Source of the DNA: Zoogloeaceae bacterium
Lineage (GTDB): Bacteria > Pseudomonadota > Gammaproteobacteria > Burkholderiales > Rhodocyclaceae
Reading direction: 5' to 3'
Length of the DNA: 10,356 nt
Assembly (NCBI GenBank): GCA_015657735.1
Contig: SSSX01000618.1
Span: forward strand, 1 to 10,356
A program made the position numbers and the translations under genes. Under the pieces are notes generated by a model. It did not search any database and was not told where the DNA came from. It saw nothing but the letters and a program-made list of their open reading frames with translations. Shown in pieces: positions 6,699-10,356 of the stretch (positions within the stretch are counted from its first letter, which is position 1; every line of letters begins with the position of its first letter).

Positions 6699-7214
6699 TC
6701 CGTCCGCCAGCAGGCGCGCCGCGACCAAGCCGTTGACCAGCCCGAACACCGTCGCGGCCAGCGCGAACACCGGCACCAGATAGAACACCCCGTCGTGGGG
6801 CACCAGCCACAGGCGCGCCACCACCAGTTGGCCGCCGATGTGGGCGAAGGCCGCCAGCACGCTGTGGCTGACGGGGCCGAACCAGCGCCGCGGCAGATGC
6901 ATCGCCGCGCCCAGCACCGCCAGGCTGGCGAGGCTGCCGGCGAGGCTCAGGAAAAAACCCGGGGCGAGGAACTGGCCGAGGACGAGGCTGCCGACCAGCA
7001 CCCGCAGCAGCACCACCCAGGCCGCCTCGCGCCAGCCCCAGCGGGCCAGCACGACCAGCGTCACGATGTTGGCGAGGCCCGGCTTGACCCCCGGCAGCGG
7101 CAGCGGGATCGCCGCCTCGGCCACCGTCAGCACGATCGCCGCCGCGGCGTGGCGGGCGATGCGATGATCGTCCGCGGTCGGCGCGATCTCGAGTTCAGTA
7201 GTTGAGGGAGTCAT
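6663..7214 (-). CDS. Gx transporter family membrane protein (PF07456-like)
   Basis: This is a predicted integral membrane protein of 183 residues with about five hydrophobic segments. The diagnostic stretch LPGVKPGLANIVTLVVLAR near residue 40, then RVLVGSLVLGQF, FFLSLAGSLASLAVL and HIGGQLVVARL, match the family once labelled heptaprenyl diphosphate synthase component I and now called Gx transporter. The old name should not be taken as function. ATG 7214 lies within the end of the NusG-II gene, a 20-base overlap that suggests translational coupling. The two families commonly sit side by side and are often found with ApbE, so a role in extracytoplasmic flavin/redox chemistry is plausible. The transported or bound molecule is unknown. 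The 3' end overlaps the convergent RNase H gene. Confidence 0.85.
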   Translation of the reverse strand: MTPSTTELEIAPTADDHRIARHAAAAIVLTVAEAAIPLPLPGVKPGLANIVTLVVLARWGWREAAWVVLLRVLVGSLVLGQFLAPGFFLSLAGSLASLAVLGAAMHLPRRWFGPVSHSVLAAFAHIGGQLVVARLWLVPHDGVFYLVPVFALAATVFGLVNGLVAARLLADGSVPSPAPRDGT

Positions 7215-7590
7215 AGTCGGCAGCCCGCCCCGACAGGGCCAGGCTGACCTGATTGGGGGCGCAGATCGCCACCGCGCCGGCGCTCGCCAGCCAGCCCTGG
7301 CGCACGCAGTATTGGCGCGGCCCGGGGTCGGCGGCGACGCGGGCGCGGCCGGGCTGAATCTCGATGCGGGTGGTGCCGAGCGGCCCTGGCACCTCGACGA
7401 TGCGCGGCGCCGCCAGATCGACCTCGGCAAACACCTTGCCGCCGGCCTTGATGACTGCCTTGTCGGGCCGGCCGCCGTGCCACAGACGCGTCGCCGACGC
7501 GACGCAGAACACCAGCGCGAGGCCCACCACCAGCACGTCGCCGGCCCGCAGGTGGGCCGCCCAGTCGGCCAGCCAGGCCCGGACGGTCAC
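7195..7590 (-). CDS. NusG domain II-containing, membrane-anchored protein
   Basis: The 131-residue protein has one N-terminal transmembrane segment (about residues 17-36, LRAGDVLVVGLALVF...) followed by a small beta domain outside the membrane. The VRQGWL...ICAPNQVSLALSG region with Cys95 and Cys110 is typical of PF07009 (NusG_II). Despite the name it lacks the transcription-factor NGN domain. I recall family members carrying an additional Cys two or three residues before the Pro that precedes the first CV; here that place reads DPGPRQYC, so it appears lost. The GTG start at 7590 overlaps the rapZ TGA as GTGA, and the gene overlaps the downstream Gx gene by 20 bases. It probably acts with the Gx protein in an envelope redox or flavin-related process; this is inferred from family co-occurrence. 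Confidence 0.85.
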   Translation of the reverse strand: MTVRAWLADWAAHLRAGDVLVVGLALVFCVASATRLWHGGRPDKAVIKAGGKVFAEVDLAAPRIVEVPGPLGTTRIEIQPGRARVAADPGPRQYCVRQGWLASAGAVAICAPNQVSLALSGRAADYDSLNY

Positions 7591-8429
7591 GTCTTGAAGG
7601 AGCGGTGGCGCACCAACACCCGCGCCGTCTCGCGGAAGCGCGAGGCGAGTTGCTCGGCGATGTAGACCGAGCGGTGCTGGCCGCCGGTGCAGCCGATGGC
7701 GACCGTGAGGTAGCTGCGGTTGTCGTTGACGTAGGACGGCAGCCACGAGGCGACGAAGCGGTAGATGTCGTCGGTCATCTCGCCGACCTGTGCCTCTTTT
7801 TCGAGGAAGTCGATGACCGGCTTGTCCTGGCCGGTCAGCGGCCGCAGCTGCGGGTCGTAGTGCGGGTTGGGCAGGCAGCGCACGTCGAACACCAGATCGG
7901 CGTCCATCGGAATGCCGTACTTGAAGCCGAAGGACTGGAACAGCAGCGTGATCTGGCTGCCGGCCTCGAGCTGCATGAAGCTCTTGACCCAGTTGCGCAG
8001 GGTGTTGGCCGACATGTCGCTGGTGTCAATGCGGTGGCCGAGTTCGGCGATCCGCGCCAGCGCCTCGCGCTCGCGGGCGATGGCTTCGGCGAGGGTCACC
8101 TCGTCGTCGCCGAGCGGATGCTTGCGACGGGTTTCCGAGAAACGGGCGATCAGGGTGTCGTCGCGGGCGTCGAGAAACAGGAAGCGCACGTCGCCGATCA
8201 TCGTCCGCAGCGCCGCCACCTGCTGCGGCAGCGCCGCGATGCTGGCGCCGGAACGGACGTCCACCGCCACCGCGATGCGCTGGTAGCCGGCGCCGCGCAG
8301 GTGGGTGACGAGATGCGGCAGCAGCGCCGACGGCAGGTTGTCGACAACGTAATGGCCGCCGTCCTCCATGACGTTGAGGGCGACGCTCTTGCCGGAGCCG
8401 GACAAACCGCTGATCAGAACGAGTTGCAT
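7587..8429 (-). CDS. rapZ: RNase adapter / nucleotide-binding protein RapZ
   Basis: In E. coli, RapZ binds the small RNA GlmZ and presents it to RNase E, tuning glucosamine-6-phosphate synthesis. The 280-residue protein has the Walker A motif GLSGSGKS (residues 8-15), the DNLP motif, the ESFGFK-like stretch FQSFGFKYGIPMDADLVFD, and the C-terminal signature SYLTVAIGCTGGQHRSVY. The start is at 8429 with AGG about 8 bases upstream. The C-terminus ends RHRSFKT and lacks the KRK-type basic tail of E. coli RapZ. In many betaproteobacteria rapZ follows hprK and ptsN; here it follows an MBL hydrolase gene after a 145-base gap, and it is translationally coupled to the NusG-II gene downstream. Function in a species without GlmY/GlmZ is unclear. 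Confidence 0.96.
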   Translation of the reverse strand: MQLVLISGLSGSGKSVALNVMEDGGHYVVDNLPSALLPHLVTHLRGAGYQRIAVAVDVRSGASIAALPQQVAALRTMIGDVRFLFLDARDDTLIARFSETRRKHPLGDDEVTLAEAIAREREALARIAELGHRIDTSDMSANTLRNWVKSFMQLEAGSQITLLFQSFGFKYGIPMDADLVFDVRCLPNPHYDPQLRPLTGQDKPVIDFLEKEAQVGEMTDDIYRFVASWLPSYVNDNRSYLTVAIGCTGGQHRSVYIAEQLASRFRETARVLVRHRSFKT

Positions 8430-8574
8430 GGAGTGACCTGTTTCGGGGGAGGACGACCGGGCCCGAGGCCGGCCGTGTCGCTGCAGGCCGGGGCCGCAGG
8501 GCGTCGAAACAGCATAAACAAAGTCCGCCGGACGAACTATCGGGATTTCAACAAAAAGATACGGATTCGTTAAA
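8430..8574. other. Spacer upstream of rapZ with a small palindrome
   Basis: This is the longest non-coding gap on the minus strand. Its right part (8510-8574) is clearly more AT-rich than the surroundings, as promoters often are. GTCCG-C-CGGAC (8524-8534) is a perfect 5-bp inverted repeat. A minus-strand TATGCT (8516 to 8511) could be a -10 box, but I find no acceptable -35. It probably holds the rapZ promoter, not securely placed, and there is no convincing terminator for the upstream MBL gene. Confidence 0.3.
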
Positions 8575-9480
8575 TCATGTGGCGCACAGCCGGTCGCCGT
8601 CACGCCGCGCCACGCCGGCTCGGATCAGTTCGCCGATCAGCCAGCCGGCCAGCGCATCCGGGCTCAGGCCGAGGAAGCGCCGGTTGGCTTCGCAGTACAG
8701 CGGCACGCTGGCCAGATATTCGGGCAGGCTGTCGAGGGCGATCTCGCGCCGCTCGAGCAGCATGAAGGTGAAACAGGCGCGGATCGCGTTGCGGGCCATG
8801 CGCGCGCCGTCCTCCTCGAAGTAGCGCAGCCGCGCGAAGGCCGTGGCGAGAGCTTCGTCGACCTCGACGAACGGCGCACCGTGGCCGGGAATCACCCAAT
8901 CCACCGGCAGGCGGGCGATGGCTTCGAGGGTCGCCCGCGCGGCCTCCAGCCCGCCGCCGCTGCCGATCACCTCGGCGAACAGGATGCCGAAGCCGTCGCG
9001 CCACAGGGCGTCGCCGGAAATCAGGCCGCGCGCATCGGCGGCGTGGAAGACCAGCGCGTCCATGTCGTGGCCGGGCGCCGGCAGCGCCTGCCATTCGAGC
9101 CCGCCCATCACCAGCCGGTCGCCGGCAGCCAGCGCGTGGTCGGGACGGAAGGCTTCGCCCTGCTGGGCCGCCGGTTTGAGCAGCAGCGCCTCCTCATCCC
9201 AGCTTTCGACGGCCGCCACGATGCCGTCGGGCACCCCGATCCGGCAACCGAAGGCGCGCTGCAGCGCGGCGTTGCCGCCGATGTGGTCGGAGTGGGAATG
9301 GGTGTTGAGCAGGCAGCCCAGCCGGCGCCCGCCGAGGGCGGCACGCACCAGCGCGACGGTCTGGGCGGCGTGGGTGACGTAGCCGCTGTCGATCAGGGTT
9401 GCCTGATCGCCGTCGAAGAGCAGGATGTTGTTGGCCGACAGCCAGCCCCGCTCCAGCACCTGGATGCCGGACGGCAGCAT
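8575..9480 (-). CDS. MBL-fold metallo-hydrolase (glyoxalase II-like)
   Basis: This 301-residue protein of the metallo-beta-lactamase superfamily has a complete dinuclear metal site: THSHSDHIGG (His61, His63, Asp65, His66), PAPGHDMD (His138), SGDALW (Asp157) and IPGHGAPF (His200). No signal peptide is visible. After the MBL core, a C-terminal extension of about 100 residues (from FARLRYFEEDGARM) is probably a helical or winged-helix accessory domain. Five bases separate it from the upstream small DUF1289 gene, so it belongs to the operon that begins at or before the HMG-CoA lyase. Such proteins often hydrolyse thioesters or lactones; a link to acyl-CoA metabolism would fit the neighbour, but the substrate cannot be read from sequence. 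Confidence 0.9.
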   Translation of the reverse strand: MLPSGIQVLERGWLSANNILLFDGDQATLIDSGYVTHAAQTVALVRAALGGRRLGCLLNTHSHSDHIGGNAALQRAFGCRIGVPDGIVAAVESWDEEALLLKPAAQQGEAFRPDHALAAGDRLVMGGLEWQALPAPGHDMDALVFHAADARGLISGDALWRDGFGILFAEVIGSGGGLEAARATLEAIARLPVDWVIPGHGAPFVEVDEALATAFARLRYFEEDGARMARNAIRACFTFMLLERREIALDSLPEYLASVPLYCEANRRFLGLSPDALAGWLIGELIRAGVARRDGDRLCAT

Positions 9481-9485
9481 CGCGC

Positions 9486-9662
9486 TCAGTCGGCGCCGGG
9501 CGGCTGCCCGCCGACCGTAGGCTGGACCGGCGTGGCAACGGCAGCACTTTCGTCCGGCGCGGAATCGGTTTCGCCGAAGATTTCGTCGGCGCTGCGCCCG
9601 CAGCCGATGCAGTAGCCGTCGTCGATCTCGCAGACGCCGACGCAGGGGTTGTCATCGTTCAT
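9486..9662 (-). CDS. DUF1289 small cysteine protein, copy 2 (58 residues)
   Basis: This short gene starts at ATG 9662. Its N-terminus NPCVGVCEIDDGYCIGCGRS has four cysteines (Cys7, Cys11, Cys18, Cys21) in the DUF1289 spacing, followed by SADEIFGE, the family's DEI element. The pattern suggests binding of zinc or an iron-sulfur cluster, though this is unproven. The tail is proline/alanine-rich, low-complexity and unlike the other copy. Its ATG overlaps the stop of the upstream DUF1289 gene as ATGA, and its stop lies 5 bases before the MBL gene. The cysteine conservation and tight packing make a real gene likely despite its size. Confidence 0.82.
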   Translation of the reverse strand: MNDDNPCVGVCEIDDGYCIGCGRSADEIFGETDSAPDESAAVATPVQPTVGGQPPGAD

Positions 9663-9856
9663 TTCGGTTCCTCGGCGCAGGCGCGGCCCGCGCCGGCAGC
9701 GGCCTGCCGGTGCGCCACGTCGGCCATGATCGCGCGCTTCTGGCGATCGTCGGCGCGGCTCCAGCCGGCGATCTCGGGCAAGGTTCGGAAACAGCCTTCG
9801 CAGTAGCCCGAAACGGGGTCCATGCGACAGACGTTGATGCAGGGAGAGGGAATCAT
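9659..9856 (-). CDS. DUF1289 small cysteine protein, copy 1 (65 residues)
   Basis: The protein starts MIPSPCINVCRMD and has cysteines at 6, 10, 19 and 22, then the family's LPEIAGWSRADDRQKRAI segment, which matches the DUF1289 consensus with its conserved tryptophan and a following basic helix. It is the more canonical of the two tandem copies. The start lies 32 bases after the HMG-CoA lyase stop, with no strong Shine-Dalgarno (CGGA only). The four-base ATGA overlap with the next copy implies translational coupling. Function is unknown; the cysteine cluster suggests a metal-binding role. Confidence 0.88.
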   Translation of the reverse strand: MIPSPCINVCRMDPVSGYCEGCFRTLPEIAGWSRADDRQKRAIMADVAHRQAAAGAGRACAEEPK

Positions 9857-9888
9857 CGGATATCCGGGGAAGTTCAGGTGCAGCCGGC

Positions 9889-10356
9889 TCAGTTGCAGCC
9901 GGCCTTGGCCCGCCGGGCCAGCATGGCGCGTGCGACCTTCGAGGCCGGCGCGCGGCCGAGGCGCTCGCTGATCCAGGCGGCGGTGTCCACCAGCCGCTCG
10001 AGGTCGATGCCGGTTTCGATGCCGAGGCCGTCGAGCATGTATACCACGTCCTCGGTCGCCACGTTGCCCGACGCGCCGACGGCGTACGGGCAGCCGCCGA
10101 GGCCGGCCACCGCGGCGTCGAAGGTGGCGACGCCGGCTTCGAGCGAGGCGTAGATGTTGGCCACCGCCTGACCGTAGGTGTCGTGGTAGTGGCCGGCCAG
10201 CTGCGCGACCGGCACCCGCCGCGCCACTGCGTCGAGCATCCGCCGCGTCTTGCCCGGCGTGCCGGTGCCGATGGTGTCGCCGAGGCTCACTTCGTAGCAG
10301 CCCATCGCGTGGAGCGTCGCCGCCACGTCGGCCACCGCCTGCGGGGCCACCTCGCC
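9889..10356 (-). CDS. mvaB: Hydroxymethylglutaryl-CoA lyase, C-terminal part (start outside the window)
   Basis: This enzyme cleaves HMG-CoA to acetyl-CoA and acetoacetate, the last step of leucine/isovalerate breakdown. About 155 C-terminal residues are visible, roughly half of a usual 300; the frame continues past the right edge. Diagnostic elements are SLGDTIGTGTPG, the metal-binding HYHDTYGQA (His-x-His) and the active-site signature GLGGCPYAVGASGNVATED with the catalytic cysteine. A GTG near 10350 is an internal valine codon (GEVAPQAV matches the family interior), not a start. Downstream, 32 bases away, lie the tandem DUF1289 genes. Other leucine-degradation (liu) genes may lie to the right of the window. 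Confidence 0.94.
   Translation of the reverse strand, partial: GEVAPQAVADVAATLHAMGCYEVSLGDTIGTGTPGKTRRMLDAVARRVPVAQLAGHYHDTYGQAVANIYASLEAGVATFDAAVAGLGGCPYAVGASGNVATEDVVYMLDGLGIETGIDLERLVDTAAWISERLGRAPASKVARAMLARRAKAGCN

Noticed and set aside
4582..6810. A 742-codon open frame antisense to metW, the DyP gene and the RNase H gene
   Set aside because: It spans three well-supported plus-strand genes and its translation is Arg/Gly/Ala-rich shadow sequence without recognisable domains.
8185..8215. DVRSGAS in RapZ as an ApbE flavinylation site
   Set aside because: It resembles the D-x-x-S/T-G-A-S/T target pattern, but RapZ proteins conserve a DVR stretch here for structural reasons, and the site is a cytosolic protein without an FMN-binding domain.
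7605..8573. A 322-codon open frame on the plus strand opposite rapZ
   Set aside because: RapZ on the minus strand has full-length motif support; the plus frame is a composition shadow.
9199..9615. Plus-strand open frames across the MBL and DUF1289 genes (for example 8881-9615)
   Set aside because: The minus strand holds a complete metal-binding MBL motif set and the cysteine-rich DUF1289 genes; the plus frames have no coherent domain.
1..10356. CRISPR array, mobile element, tRNA or phage remnants
   Set aside because: I saw no spaced direct repeats, transposase motifs, tRNA-like cloverleaf ends or attachment-site duplications on either strand.

Overview
The window is GC-rich chromosomal DNA with the codon bias and gene complement of a betaproteobacterium. 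The closest match by gene content is probably the Rhodocyclales (Azoarcus/Thauera-like); this is inference from a mannose-family EIIA-HPr-EI trio, a metX-metW pair, a RapZ protein and a Gx-transporter/NusG-II pair. Coding density is high. I see no rRNA, tRNA, insertion sequence, phage gene or CRISPR array.

Plus strand, 1-6698. The window opens inside apbE (FAD:protein FMN transferase). After a short spacer with a perfect inverted repeat and a candidate promoter comes a permease-less phosphotransferase set: EIIA(Man-type), HPr (ptsH) and enzyme I (ptsI). No EIIB/EIIC sugar permease is present, so the set looks regulatory. Next is a methionine unit. A sigma70-like promoter, a SAM-II-type riboswitch and an intrinsic terminator precede metX (homoserine O-acyltransferase) and metW. 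A DyP-type heme peroxidase and a small RNase H-fold protein follow. The RNase H gene ends inside the convergent gene on the other strand.

Minus strand, 10356-6663. Transcription runs right to left. The first block is the 3' part of a hydroxymethylglutaryl-CoA lyase gene, two tandem DUF1289 small cysteine proteins (one only 58 residues) and an MBL-fold hydrolase, all nearly contiguous. After a ~145-base spacer comes rapZ, coupled by a GTGA overlap to a membrane-anchored NusG-domain-II protein, which overlaps a Gx-transporter-family membrane protein.

The strongest regulatory finding is the SAM-II-type riboswitch plus terminator in front of metXW. That class is known mainly from Alphaproteobacteria, and here it carries a visible alternative stem. 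A second theme is that apbE at the left edge and the NusG-II/Gx pair at 6.7-7.6 kb belong to families that tend to co-occur in extracytoplasmic flavin/redox loci. They may be two halves of one split functional unit.
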